Below, piece after piece: positions 42,352-55,200 of a stretch of DNA of 64,000 nt (positions within the stretch are counted from its first letter, which is position 1; every line of letters begins with the position of its first letter). The position numbers and the translations under genes were made by a program. Source of the stretch: Plasmodium coatneyi (Eukaryota > Apicomplexa > Aconoidasida > Haemosporida > Plasmodiidae); the NCBI RefSeq assembly GCF_001680005.1, contig NC_033557.1, positions 248,001-312,000 on the forward strand, written 5' to 3'. The notes beneath the pieces are model-generated. The model was not told where the DNA came from. It saw only the letters and a program-made list of their open reading frames with translations, and did not search any database.

Positions 42352-43612
42352 TTTATGGAACTTCCTCTAAGCATTATCTTGCCCAGGAAGTTTGAACATG
42401 ACACACGGGGGGTTGGCGGAGGGAAATGTGCAAATAATGGGTGAATACACAGCTGGAGGGGTAACGCGAAATGGTCCTAATGGAGGGCATACGTTTGTAT
42501 ATGCCTACTCATCAGGTTTACTAGGATGTCTCCTCTCCCGTTTGCACTTCACGCAGGGGGTAATTGCTTCTCTCTCAGGGGGAGTGCGTACCCATTGGTT
42601 GAAACTCTCGGTCCAGGATCGGCCTCCACCAGTTCTTGCTCATACAACGGATTGGGAAAGCTATCCTTTTCCCCGAACGGGGGCGTACGCCCTTTGCACG
42701 CTTTCGTACAGAGACCTACCAGTGCATGGGTTGGGGAAGCATTTTTCAATGAACTTCCTCCTCCCTATGATTCTCCCAGGAGATGATCAGCGAAATGAAA
42801 AAAAAAAAAAATCCAACGCTCATGTTGTAGAAGTCGCGATGGATACAAACTGTTCAATATAGAAAATATTCGGAAAAAAAAAATTAAAAAAAAAAAAAAA
42901 AAAATTGGAACAACGCACTGGTGAGCAATTCCTGCTGTCATAAGCGTTCCTCTTTCCAGTTTGTTAAAACTAATGGCGCAACAAAAATATGCTCCACATG
43001 AGGTTACAAACGTGTAAGTTGCTCCCACTGCCTACTAACACGTGCGTAACGCCAATTATGAAACGACACAGCGCTCACACAAGGCTAGAAAGGGTGCCCC
43101 CGAGCGCTGTTGCGCATGTAGGGGGCGCCTCCTTGCCTACTCATATGAACGTATATAATATGCCTAACGAACAAGTTGGTTCACCTTCAGTTGGCGACCA
43201 ACAATTTCTGGCGTAAGCCTGCCTCACTTTTAAACCTGTGCAATACGCATAAGCATGTGCAAAAGGATGGGTGCGATATGGGAGAAATAATTTTTTTTTT
43301 CTCCCACCATTGGAAATGTCCCAACTTGGGAGGATACAAAGTGGGCAAACAATTCCTGCATGGAGTTTTTTTTTTTTTTTTTCTATTTTTTCCTGTTTTG
43401 ATGGAATTTTCGGCGTATCCGTGCGGGCTAGCCTAACTTCCACCTTTTCAGTTCTTTCCTAGCGGTATTCTGCGTTGAAACGTTGGTGGGGGGAACGAAC
43501 ACACATGTATACACGTACACAGGCATTTATATGTGCCTGTGCAACCCTCTTGCCGTTACCCCCCCCATGAACACAACAACTCTGACAAGACGAACGCAAC
43601 GACGCACAGAAA
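42352..43612. promoter_or_regulatory. Divergent intergenic region between TIM50 and DAD1
   Basis: 1.26 kb between divergent starts. It has A-rich sequence at 42797-42903, T-runs at 43290-43300 and 43367-43382, and no convincing gene. Short frames at 42392-42862 have no supporting signal. Confidence 0.5.
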
Positions 43613-44245
43613 ATGAAGAGCATACAAAGCTCCCTTTGCGATATATACCGACACACACCAAGGATCATTCAGCTCATAGATATTTTCCTCGCTTTCACCT
43701 TTTCCGCGTTAATTATTTTGTCCTTGTATGCTTACGCTTACTCCTTTTTCGGCGAACGGATTTCAGTTGCCGCGATTTTTACGGCCATTGGAAATTTGAC
43801 CTTTTTGGTGGCCCTCCGGGAGCAGGTAGCCTTAAGTCGTGCAGAGTGGCAGAAAAGTGGCAAATAGTGAGGCCCTTTGACCCTGACGCTAATCCAACTA
43901 CACGGCTATGTGCACACCCCAATTCGTTCCATGTTGGCAAAGCCCGTCCCTCTGCTCCACACATAATCTCATTCGCACTTCCCCCTTTTATTTTTCTGCC
44001 ATGACGAAGCTCACGAACAAGAGCCTGTTTAATCTCAAAAGGGAGAAAGTCATTTTCGATTTTGTTATGTGCACCCTAGTACTGTACATTGGTAAGGGAT
44101 CTCATTCATCGCTTCACTTATCAACCCGTTCGGTGTTTTTTTTTTACCCCTTTGGTTGTCACTACTCATTAGATTGTGCTAATTGGTTCGCGCTTCCCTA
44201 CCTTTCCAACTTACAGGCGTATTCAGCTACATGCACTTAAATTAG
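43613..44245 (+). CDS. DAD1: DAD1 subunit of oligosaccharyltransferase, three exons, 107 aa
   Basis: Exons are 43613-43825, 44010-44091 and 44217-44245, all with GT-AG introns and matching phases. Exon 1 ends in REQ before GTAGCC. Exon 2 begins LTNKSLFNLKREKVIFDF, with acceptor GACGAAG, and exon 3 encodes VFSYMHLN. The product follows the DAD1/Ost2 layout: STP-like opening (HTPRIIQLIDIF), a first membrane helix (AFTFSALIILSLYAYAYSF), a second (VAAIFTAIGNLTFLVALRE) and a third (FVMCTLVLYIGVFSYMHLN). Length 107 fits the family (113 in human). DAD1 is part of the ER complex that transfers N-glycans. The exon 2 acceptor is the least certain point, because the pyrimidine tract ends ten bases earlier. 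Confidence 0.88.
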
Positions 44246-44455
44246 GAAGCAGCCACAGGATTGCAATGCACACTAGGTATAGGTAAGGGAAGACAGTACC
44301 CCCGCTTCGATACTTTTACCTAAACCAGTCAGGACAGACAACGCAGGAATGTACAAACAAATGACGTGAAAAAAACAGTTGGATGTATAGCAACACATGC
44401 ACGGGGATGCATCTATATTTTGCCTTTTTGCTGACGAATAAAAAATTCCTGCCGA

Positions 44456-44965
44456 ATGAGGAATTACCTTCTCGGCTTCACCCTGTTCCTGTTCATCTCG
44501 ACATGCCAAAGTTACATCCCCCAATGGGGGAAAAACCAAAGTGTAAGTGCGCCCATGCGATACAGACAACATAGACGCCAAGGCATCCCCCCACGTGCAG
44601 TCCGAAGTTATATGAAAAGGCTCAGAAACGCCTCAGTCGAAATTGACATAGAAAACAGGAAAGATTTATCAAAGCTTGAAATTATAAAAATGTTTTTAAA
44701 AGGGGTAAAGGACTGTAAAAATGTCGAACGTTTAAGGGAGATGGCCAAGGGACACGTGCCTCCAAGCACGAAGCGAAAACTGATGAAGCAAAGACGAATG
44801 GCTAACCTACGAGCTCACGTTAAAAACTGCAGAATAAGGAAACAGGAGGAAGTTCCCCCGGAAAAGAACATCCTCAATTTTCCCAAAAATCAGATCAAGA
44901 ATATAAATGCCGCCGTCCTGTACTTTAGGCATTATTTCGAGAAGTACGAGGAGAATACGAATTGA
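44456..44965 (+). CDS. Small basic signal-peptide protein, unknown function, 169 aa
   Basis: I do not recognise this gene. MRNYLLGFTLFLFISTCQS is a clear signal peptide. The mature part (about 150 residues) is extremely basic (MRYRQHRRQGIPPRAVRSY, KRKLMKQRRMANLRAHVK), with few acidic runs and two central helices (KLEIIKMFLKGVKDCKNVER). Signal peptide followed by a basic body is typical of apicoplast proteins, and the composition suggests RNA or ribosome binding; both are inference. It follows DAD1 by 210 bases on the same strand and is convergent with the FAM13-like gene. The start is the only ATG that gives the signal peptide. Confidence 0.78.
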   Translation: MRNYLLGFTLFLFISTCQSYIPQWGKNQSVSAPMRYRQHRRQGIPPRAVRSYMKRLRNASVEIDIENRKDLSKLEIIKMFLKGVKDCKNVERLREMAKGHVPPSTKRKLMKQRRMANLRAHVKNCRIRKQEEVPPEKNILNFPKNQIKNINAAVLYFRHYFEKYEENTN

Positions 44966-45517
44966 AATTGGGGGCGCGGTGCTCTGTTAATGACCATCCA
45001 ACTTTTCTCTCCATTTTTTATGTGTGCTATTGTTACGTTGCAGGTATGTGCATTCCTTTATAGGTGATTTTTCCAAACCATCGAGGGAGCACCAAATTGT
45101 GTGCGCTCATTTTTTTTTTCGTCCATTCAAATCGAGACAGATGGGTAATCGGACAACCCTTGTCCTGTCAATTTTGCCCCCTCCGAGGGGATACTTGCAA
45201 TTGGTCCATCCGTCAAAGTGGCATATAACATACGCATGTGTTACTCCCTCTCCCATTTCGTTAAGCAAATGGTACGTTGAACCGTTGGAGCGAAAAGCGG
45301 ACATCGCGGTGAAGAACTCATGGAAGCGCTGAAAATGCAGCAACTATATTGGGGGACATACAAAACAACCCCTGTAGGTACACGCGTACGAACATTGGGC
45401 ATTACTGTCCCCGCTTGGGTAACACCAAACAAGTTCAAACAAAAAAAAAAAAAAGGTACGGAAAAGCGGTGGAGAAAATAAAAAGGCAACCTTGCATCGC
45501 TGGAGTATTCACCCTAA
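44966..45517. other. Convergent 3' intergenic region
   Basis: 552 bases between two stops, with an A-run at about 45440-45453. No gene was seen. It probably holds two 3' untranslated regions. Confidence 0.5.
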
Positions 45518-47796
45518 TCAGCCATTCAAGTAATGCTTCTTATAATTGGCATTAATGCTGTTAATGACGTCCCCCGTTTCCTTCTTAATTTGGGTGTAAA
45601 TTTTATATTCCTTCTCCACGGGATATATATCCCTGTACGTTTTGACACACCTGTTGTTATTTTGAACGAATTTTTTTTGATATTCGAAGAGTATGTTTTT
45701 ATAATGCCTTTTTTTTAGCAGCAGACTTTTTAGCTTCACCAGATCTTTGTAAATATATTTGTATTTTTTTTCCAAGTGACTTATGTCTTTACTGTCATCC
45801 ACGTCGAGCAAAATCTTCTTAATGTTCTGGTCGTTTATTAAATTGGAGAAGCTTCCCAAATTTTTGTATTCCCCGTTGGAGGAGCTCCCCACGGTTTTGT
45901 ATTCCGCGTTGGAGGAGCTTCCCAAGTTTTTGTACTCCGAACTGTCCGTGGGCCTACTCTCGAAGCTTTTAATCTCGTCATGCGAGTTGTAATTGGCTTA
46001 GGCAAAAGGGGGGGGAAACGAATGTATGCGATGCGGGCGTAGCGTGTGCGTATGTGTAGGTGAGCAGGTTATTGTGTAACTATGAACGGGCATGCCCCCG
46101 TATAAGGGAACGGACATACCCACGTTAATACGTAGGCATGCGCTCCAACACAGGGTTGCCGCACTGCAACTGCACGCCCGCTCTACGCATTCGCTTTTCT
46201 TTTCTTACTGCTTCTTTCAATGTCGTAGTCCCTGCTTAGAGAGCAGCTTTTTCTAGACTTGCCATCGAACGAGCCGACGGACACTCCCCCCCCTACGAGG
46301 GTACACTTCAAGTTCTGGTAATACGAATAAATGGGTCTCAACGTTTCCTTGTAAATCTTGTTTGGGATAAATTTAAAATGGCTATAAAATAACTTATCAT
46401 AAAGTTTTAAAATTTCTTTGATTTTTTTTTTCTCATTTAATAGATCCTCATTGGGTAACATTCTGGGGGTTAAGAAATAGTCCACGTCTTTTTCCAAAAC
46501 TTTCGTGCATATGGACAGGTACACAGTTCCATATGAATCCATGGTAAAGTTTTTCTCCTTCGATTCCTCCTTTTTTATCTCCTGAATGATGGAGTTTATG
46601 CTCTTACTGGAGTAGTCTTCCCGGGGAACCGACTCCCCCTTCGTGCAGTTATCCCCCTTGTACGAATCAGTCAATTTGGATACGTTTGACATTTTTTCCT
46701 TCCTTCTATTTGATAGATAACCTTGGGGGGTTACGTCTTCCTCTTTAGTGCTTAGACGCTGCACGGGGAGGTCTTTCATGTCGCTCTTGTATTGGGGGTA
46801 CTCCTCCTCTTTTTCTTCTTCCTTACATTTTCTGCTCTGCGAAGAATTAACCGCGCTTGTATCGAGACTGTCATAATCACTGCGATTGTTTCTACCCCCG
46901 CTGAGTTCGTTCACCCTGTCATGGAATTTGTATTCCTCCTGCTTATCATTATGGTCTTCGCTATGGTTGTCCTCTTCCCTTTTTCCGTCCTCCCTTCTTT
47001 GCAATAACAAGAGGGGCTGCTTCATCTTGTGCTCTTTTTTCTCGCTCATTTGATCTCTACATTTTTGTAGATAAAAGTTTTTCTTTTCATCTTCGTTTTG
47101 GTTCCTTATCTTTTGCAGTGACCACACGGGGGCTTCTCCTCCCCCCTGCGGGTCTTCTCTATGGTAATTCATCCCGTCCCTGCTGCCACCTTTATTGTGC
47201 ACGTCCTCCCTTTCCGCTATGCAGTCATAGAAGAGATTCTCCTCTAAAGCATTTCTTCCTAGGAGGGCGTGTTCGTTCTCTGACTGTGTTTTGGTTTTCG
47301 CCCTGGTGTATCCTTTGTTTAAGAGGACATCGTCATCTTCACCCCGGGAGTTGCCCTCCTCATGCATGGCTTCTCCCTCCTCTCCTCCACTGAGCAAATT
47401 CATATACAAACTATTGCTATTGTAGAAAATTTCCTCATCGTCATTTTCATCATTCAAGCTAGAAATGCTCCTGTCCATTTTGCCCAGTTTTTTCAGTGGG
47501 AAGTTGGGGGAGCTGACCCCCTTGTAGAAGTTTTTTAACCTCTTTATTTCCTCATTTAAGTTGGTTCGTTTGTTTCCTTCCGCTTTAGTTCCCCCATCTT
47601 CATGCTCTCTTAAAAAGGGGAACCACTCTTGCACACACTGCTCTAGGATGCATGTTATCATTTCATTTTGTGGACTCAGATTGATGTGTCCATAACTGCC
47701 GCTTAAATTTTGCGAAGATGTGCTCAACATGGATGACTTTCCGGGACTGTTAAAGATACTACCTGAGTAGTTGTACGTGTCATAGGAGTTTTTCAT
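45518..47796 (-). CDS. FAM13-like protein, two exons, 688 aa
   Basis: Exon 1 is 47796-46209 and exon 2 is 45996-45518. The donor GTAAGA interrupts an ACC codon, and the acceptor GCCTAAG completes it, joining DIERS to TNYNSHDE in phase. The N-terminus (MKNSYDTYNYSGSIFNSPGK) is Ser/Asn-rich. A long charged, disordered middle follows. Two similar helical motifs lie at the end: KKKIKEILKLYDKLFYSHF with LRPIYSYYQNLK in exon 1, and HYKNILFEYQKKFVQNNNR with IYPVEKEYKIYTQIK in exon 2. Both resemble the repeated C-terminal motif of FAM13 proteins (basic helix, Phe/Tyr, then a Pro-x-Tyr-x-x-Tyr helix). FAM13 function is poorly known. The gene model is strong, the family tentative. Exon 2 also has three 11-residue repeats (EYKNLGSSSN type). 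It is divergent from the USP7-like gene across a long spacer. Confidence 0.82.
45844..45943 (-). repeat. 33-base coding tandem repeat in the FAM13-like gene
   Basis: Three imperfect copies encode EYKNLGSSSNA, EYKTVGSSSNG and EYKNLGSFSN near the start of exon 2. Confidence 0.85.
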
Positions 47797-50700
47797 TCTT
47801 CCTACACATGTTAATATATTTTTCCCTTGTTACACACTTTTTTCTGCACAGTTTTTTTCTTTCTCTTTTTTTTTTTGTGTGCACTCGAATTGTCTACCGC
47901 GGGGTTGTGCTGATTTGGGGGGTGTATTTTTTTTTTTATTTTCCCCTCTTCCCTTGTACCATTCAAATCTGCATACATTGCCGAGGAACTCCCCCTCTTT
48001 TTTAAAAACGGTGACCGTTCGCACCAGCCTTCTCTATACATGCGCGTAAAAAGGATAAACGCTGCGGTTACACTGGCGGAGGGACCGTGCGGTCTTTCCT
48101 CACCACAGTTGAGCCTATCGGGAGGGAAACATGCATACCATGGCAGAAGAATTGTCAACACACTTCTGGTGGAAGTGCAGCGTGACTACGGCTTGGTATG
48201 ACTACTTTTGCGTGGAAACTTTTTTTTTTCCACAAGGCAAATTTCCTTTTCCCAATCAGGTGAACTCATTACACGTGCTTCGGTTCGGCGTTGCGTTTTG
48301 GAATATTTCTACACACGAGCCTGGGGGGAAGCGTGGACCATTTGAAGAAGATGAAAAGAGGAGCATAAATTGCCAAAAGGGAGTAGGCATCTTCAAGCAC
48401 ACATGCGTGCGTTGACAGCGAGGGTGTATCTTTACAACTCACGTGCACTGTGAGAAAACACTTTTGCGTTTCCACTCCCTACTCCCTACGCAAGTCTGCC
48501 CAAGCGAGGTGAAATATTTTTGTTCTCCAAATTAATTACAGGCTAAGCGCGTTTGACGCCCTTGCATGTACTTCACGGTTTTCACCAGCTCGTAAGCGAA
48601 AATTTAAACCTTTTAAAAAATAATTTAATCGAATGAAGAAAGAAAAATATGCATGTATATTTGGGGACGGACGTACAGGAATGTTTTCGCAGGAGTGCTC
48701 ACGATAATGATCAAACTGGTCTCTGCCGTACGACTCACTTTTTTCACCCCTGAGAATTTACCAATGGTAAAGCGCTGTGAAGACTGCGAAAAAATGAGCA
48801 CAAAGTTTGCAGCAAGTGGCACATTGGGGAGTATCACAAAAATATACCATTCGAAAATTTTCACTCCCATTGGTTCACCCTTTGTTTCCCCGTTTCCGTT
48901 CCACTTTCGCCAATGAACAGGCATATAGGAGATCGCCCAGGCAGGGGGGTACTCAACGTAGACTGAAAAATGCACAAAATTAGGTTTCTCCCTTTTAGCC
49001 CATGCGAAATTGAGGAGAATTATCCACAGGCCCCCATTTATTTGGTAATTTCTCTTCTGTCCAAAAGGAAAACAAAGCTATTTCACAAAATGTGTAAAAA
49101 GGCGTATCCCTGCAAGACAGCTGATAATAAATATAGATGAAAAGACCACGCGGGTTGATCCATTCGGACTGATTGGAATTGTGTCGAATGAGCGAAATAA
49201 AAACACAAATGGGGGGTTGGACATATTCAGTGTATGTATAGCAGTGTCTCATATTACATGCTATTTATTTTTTTTTTTTTTTTTGACTTCCTTAAGAGGA
49301 AAAGGGAACAGATGCAAAAACGCTTTTTTTTATTTACCCCTTTGTTGTGCTAGCAGATTTTACGCAGCGTGTCCTGCGGGGAACAATCACGTAGCCACTC
49401 TGGGAAAGAACAAAAATGAATAATTCGGTTGTGCATATGATTGCAATTTCGTCTCAGACGTACTGACTGCGAAATAAAAAAAGGCACATTGGATTCACCA
49501 CCTTCCCTGTCCATACACAGAGGAAGGACAACAATTTGCCATCTCCACTTCTTTCACCAAACCTTTAGAACAGTTAACAAATTGGCATAGAAAATGATTG
49601 CGTGTTGGAGTGGGACCAAATGAATTCGAACAGACGAACAATTTTGCGTATGCACATGGAGGGCCATAAATAAGATCGATTGGACAAATAAAAAGTAGGA
49701 CACTCCTCTCTCTTGTTTTATCCCTTCCAGTTTATGGCCACAAAAGTGCGGCAAAAAATTTTCTCCTTTTTTATGTATTGTCCAAGAAGTGTAGTCCTGT
49801 CGTTGCGCCACCTATAATTTTTTCTTTTTTCCTTTTTAATCTGCGCATTTATTTTGCATTTTTTTTTTGTGTTCACCGTGTGCGGAACTTCGGTACTTAA
49901 GCAGAGGTACCCGTATGTCCCCACCCATTCATTATCGCCTACTGTGGCAGAGTATAGCTCCTCAAAAATGTGTACGCAAATGGTGGGACGAAATGAGAAT
50001 ACGTTTTGAAGAAAAAATTGAAAAAAAAAAAAAAAGCTATCGAGGGAGGATCATATTTTATATGAATTCAATTTTACGTTACTTCAATTGGTCTAGTTTT
50101 TTTCCTTTTGCCTGATTTTCCCGTGTACTTCCTCCGTATGCGCTTAGCCATTTCCATCGTCCTTGCCGGTTATTGCGTAGTTGGTCAGTGTTACGTGTGC
50201 CTTTTTTTCCTACCTCCTTTCGACCATTTCGCCACCTTTTTGGGAAGTTTTTCCAATTAGTGCCAATTTCGCGCGCCCCCTCGACCCAAAGCAAAAGTGT
50301 ACAAAAATTTCCCTGCATTTTTCTCCTTCGACTTTTCTCCTTTTCCAGCTTGGCGCTTTCCCTAGCCCGCTAACCACCCTCCGTATTATCGTCTTCCCCA
50401 CATGTACTAAAGCGCGGTGGGCATAAAGCAGTGCTCATTTTTTGAGGGAAAACAGGAGGCATGCATACGTACATAATTGTAATGACCTGTACGTGACTTG
50501 TACACTATTGCACATAATTGTACACAATTATTATAAACTTGTTTTCGCGGGGTTTCCGCATCGGTTGACAGGTCCTCACACCCTCCAAGTGTATCTCATG
50601 CCCCTTCCCTGGGCACATCCTTGGTATGCATACTTTCCTCGCGTGTACGCAATATCACGTGTGGCACATGCAAAATGGAATTGCATACAAATCTACATAA

Positions 50701-52217
50701 AAACAATTTCCTACTGCACGTATGATGTATTTTTTTTTTTCCCCCCTTTAACATGTTAGCATAAAATGCATTCTTTTTATTTATTTTTTTTTTTCATTTT
50801 CCTATTAATTTATTTATCCTTTTTTTTTAATTGAGCTAATTTGAGATTGGAAATATCCCCTATTAATTTTCATTTATTGACCTGCGTACGTATAAGCATA
50901 TGCGTTTTAAGTACACGCTTTGTACAGTCAGGTGAAGTTCACTGCGTGCCCGCACGTACTGAACCATATAGCAAGCATGCTTACGTACGTACATGCTTAT
51001 ATAATACGTATGAACGCGTGTACTTCGCATTTGTAATATATGCAGTTTTTCATTTTTTTCTTTTTTCTGCTTCTTATCATCTTTTCATAATTTTCTCGTT
51101 TTAGTTGTAAATTGGGAGTGGACTCGTCGAGAGATAAAAAAAAAAAAAAAAAAAAAAAAACCCACTCATGAGGTCCACTATAGTTACCAAAATATATACA
51201 GACGTTTTATTCTTGCCACTTTTTTTTTTTTTTTTTTTTTTTTGCTACTTCGCTAGTGGAGGGTGTATCCCACGTGTGCAGTTTCCGCGGAGTTAGACCT
51301 AAGCACACCCTTCGCAGTGGTGGTAGCACCCCTGAGGGAACTGCGTCTTGTGTCGAATTAGAGCACAAGGCAGGCGAACAGCAACCCATCTAAACAGCGT
51401 CGTTAGAGGAGGCTGTTCTGCGTGTGTCCTCAAAGCGGAACTTTTCATTTGTGAGTTGTGTGCCCCCTTGGCAAATTGTTCATTTCGATAGAGTGAAGGT
51501 CAAGTCCAGACGGGTGTGCGCCCCCACGGAGGCTTACCGCGTGCACATGTACAGGAATGTGCACCCCATCCGGGTTAGCCGATCTGTTCTTCCATATGCG
51601 TCTATGCAAACGAGGAGACCAGAAAAGTGGACAAAAAGACCTCACGAAAAAACTGCAAAGAAGAATAGCAGCACGTATTATCATGCGAACACGTTGCACC
51701 GCGGAAGAGATGACTTATAGTTAACGAAGCGGTACCAGTATGCCTTCATTTTTTATCCAAAGGGAGTTATAACAGCCCTCTTTTGTGGCTTCCATTTTTT
51801 TCCTACTGAAGATGAATGTCGATGCTCTCCTCGTAGAAATGACCTTTCTAAAGCACACCATTGTTTTTTAAAAAAAAGCAGCACGATATATATGTGCCCA
51901 TTTGTATGTGTAAAGGCCACATATGTACACCTTTAGGAGGAGTAGTTCGTGTCATTCCATGGGCCAATGCACGCCACGGTGCACGCGTCCCTGTGTACGT
52001 GCATTTATATAAGTTGGCAAGGTTCATCCCACTAGTTGATCTATCGGTGGGTCGTGTGGACGATCATACGTAGGAGTCATTAGTGAGTTCTTAACGTTGG
52101 TACCATTTTGTCTATTTGGTTCTGTTTGTTCATTCGCTCCAATTGTGTCAATTGTTTAACACCATATGTGCCCTGCCGCACACATATGAAAAAGCCCAAT
52201 CAAAGGGAACAGCGAAA
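47797..52217. promoter_or_regulatory. Long divergent intergenic region, 4.4 kb
   Basis: This is the longest gene-free stretch of the window. It separates two divergent genes, so it carries both promoters and probably long leaders. It contains many homopolymers, including 25 A at 51136-51160 and 24 T at 51220-51243, and an inverted repeat (AAGCATG...CATGCTT) at 50973-50998. Frames of up to 120 residues occur but overlap each other on opposite strands and lack conserved features. A small multi-exon gene or noncoding RNA could be missed by eye. Confidence 0.5.
50973..50998. repeat. Inverted repeat with palindromic centre
   Basis: AAGCATG and its reverse complement CATGCTT are 12 bases apart, and the spacer contains the palindrome TACGTACGTA. 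Possibly a protein-binding site in the promoter of the USP7-like gene. Confidence 0.4.
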
Positions 52218-55200
52218 ATGTATAACAGCAACGACGATGAGGAGGAGAACTACTCGAGGAACAGAAGAAGCAATTCATCAGATAGTGGGAATGGAGACGG
52301 AAATGGGATGCTAAACGATCCAATGAATACGTACAACCATTACAATAACTTTAATCGGTTTCACGAACAAAATATGCAAGCATGCAAAATTGATGAAATT
52401 TATGTAGACGATAGTTATGACGAAAATGGTAGTTACGTCCAGAAAGGAGACAATCTTTCCGACAACAACCATTTTGAAGTAAGTAAAAACGTAAATTTCG
52501 ATGGACCATACAGTTATAAAAATCTGAGGGAAGTTACAGAAAATGAAGTCGAATTAGTGGTGGACAATTTTTTCGATCGAATTAGAAACAATGAGGATGT
52601 ATACTCTGAATGGAAAGTATGTCCCAATTTTATCTTTCGACTTTTATTTATTGCAAAGTCGAGGTCCAATAATTATATGTACCCAGTGGCATCATCCTTC
52701 ATTGAAGCCATCGCCAAGGATGATTGGGTTCCTGATTGGGGATTCAGTAGTGTGCAGTACTATATAATTTTAATAAACTTAGCGGATTATAGAAAATCCT
52801 ACTACAAAATAGATCACTTTAGTTTTTCTCATTTGAATACGGACCGAGGTTGGCACAACTTTGTTCCGTTCGAAAAATTAAGGGAGCCAGGATTTATCAA
52901 CGAAAATGGGCAAATCGTTCTAAGGGCCGGTGTTTTCCCACTCGGTTCAGAATCCTTTAAAAACAGCAGAGATATAAACTATGATAGTAAATCCAGGACA
53001 GGATTTGTTGGGCTCCAAAATCATGGGGCCACCTGCTATATGAATGCCCTGCTACAACTCCTATACCATATTAACATTTTTCGGAAAGCTGTTTGTATGA
53101 TGATTTTTAACATAGAAAACATTATTGGGGAGAAAACTTTAGAATTTTTTAAAAAAAAATTTGAGAAAAAAAAAAGAAGGAAAAAGTTGTGCCTCAGTAA
53201 TGACAAGAGTTGCACCACCCAGATGGTCGTTGAAGGTGGGGAGGTGGACTCCAAAAACGCGATGAACCGAAAGAAGAAAAAGACAAAGTTTGAACGAGAA
53301 GACAGTTCCGATTCGGAAAAATATAAGGGTGCTTCACCCATGAGGATGGTGCCCTACACTCCTAGTGAGAACAATGGGGAGGAAGGCAATCCTGATGGGG
53401 ACGAACAGAAACGGGATGGGGATCAGCATGGTATGCATATCCAAAGTGGAGCCTTCGGGGGACCAGAAGTCATCGCAAACGCTAATGAATCCGAGTTGTA
53501 CGGAATGGGAAAAATTAATCACAACATTAGAGTGAAGAATGAGGACCTTCGAATGAATCACCTAAGCAGGAGCGACGACAACGATAATGGCAGCACCAAT
53601 GGTCAGTTTAGACACTCGAATGAAGACCCCTTGGGGGCACCGCATAATTCTTCCCTAGGGGATGGGTCCCCCTTCAGTGGGTCCCCTCTGATAGAACGGC
53701 CATATGACCACCTCCATCAGTTGCAAGCGGATAAATTAGAAAACGTAAAAGAGAAAAAAACGATCAGCGAATACCAGCAAATGTACGCCCCCCATGAGAA
53801 GGTAAACAACAACGATGGGGAAGAAGCCAACGAAGGAGCAGCGTACCAACCCAGCAACGTTGTAAATATTGGTCGAATCAACAGCAGCGACATTGCCAAT
53901 ATTCCAAATATTCCTAGCGTCGGGGCGCATGAGTACGAAATGAAGAACAATAAAAAGCATGCCTATGTGCACAATTCGTCGTCTGACCCGTCCATAGATA
54001 CGGGAGGGATACAAAACAATTTAAGCAACAACGGTAGCGGCGAGGTGTACTATGACAACTCCCTATACAAAAGCGAAGGCTACAACAACGAAATGTTGAC
54101 AACAGTGAATTGTAAGAAGAACAAAAAAAAAGGCATGGTCTACGAATCGAAGAAGAATTTAAAAAAAAAAAAAAAAATTTTCAAATATGCAAATGAGGGA
54201 AAGGTGGAACAGGCTGAAAATAACGATCATGTGATGTCTCCCTTTAGCTCCTCCGATAACTTGTCCAACGTTTCCACCATGTCGAAAGAGAAGAAGAAAA
54301 AGAAGTTCGCTTCTAACAACAATTTTCATTTAACGGGAAGTGATACCGTGAAGAAGGAAAATGACAGTTCAGTGAATAATGCCGTGGGTTACTCCGAGGG
54401 GGAAGAGGGCCCCGTGCCGCGGGATGGAGAATGTTCCTCCTTGGGTGGTCTCCATGGCGTGGGTGCCGAAGCGGATGGCCACATGGATAATAGCAACGAT
54501 AATAACTCTGGTGTAGATGATCACCATGATGAGAGGCGTGGTACCCTGCGGGGTGATGAGGACGGTTCCTACTCAGACAGCGACATGTCAGTCCTGTCCA
54601 TCACCTCCTCCGGGTCGTCGTCCTACGTGTCCTGCTCCTCAACCTCCTCTTCATACTACCATAAAAATAAAAAAAAAACAAAGTATGATAAGTCGAAAGA
54701 GATTGATTACAAGAACATCCTCCTGGAGGAGGAGAACGAAAAGAAGAACATCCTTCCAACATCGTTGGCGTTACAAAATTTGTTTTACAAATTGCATTGT
54801 ATGAATGAAGCTGTGTCGTGTAAAGAGCTGATAAGATCCTTTGGATGGGACGCAAGTGATGTGTTCACACAACAGGACACACACGAGTTGCTAAAGTTGT
54901 TACTAGATAAAGTGGAAGAACAAATGAAGGGAACGGTAGTCGAAGGGTCTGTGAAAAAAATGTTCGAAGGGGAAGTAGAAACGTATATAGAATGTCTAGA
55001 CATAGATTACAAAAGTGTGAGAAAAGAGACCTACGAAGATATTCAACTAGACGTACAAGGATGTAACAACATTTATGAATCGCTCGACAAAGCAATCGAG
55101 GCAGAAGTTTTAGAAGGTGATAATATTTACGAAACGGATGGGTACGGAAAACAGAAAGCAAAAAAAGGGATGAGATTTTTGAGCTTCCCAAATATTTGTA

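Noticed and set aside
48625..48975. Overlapping plus- and minus-strand frames in the 4.4 kb spacer
   Set aside because: Both strands are open over the same stretch, neither gives a recognisable product, and there is no splice or start context support.
52116..52217. Extension of the deubiquitinase upstream of its first ATG
   Set aside because: It begins with TTG, and the added residues look like translated leader sequence.
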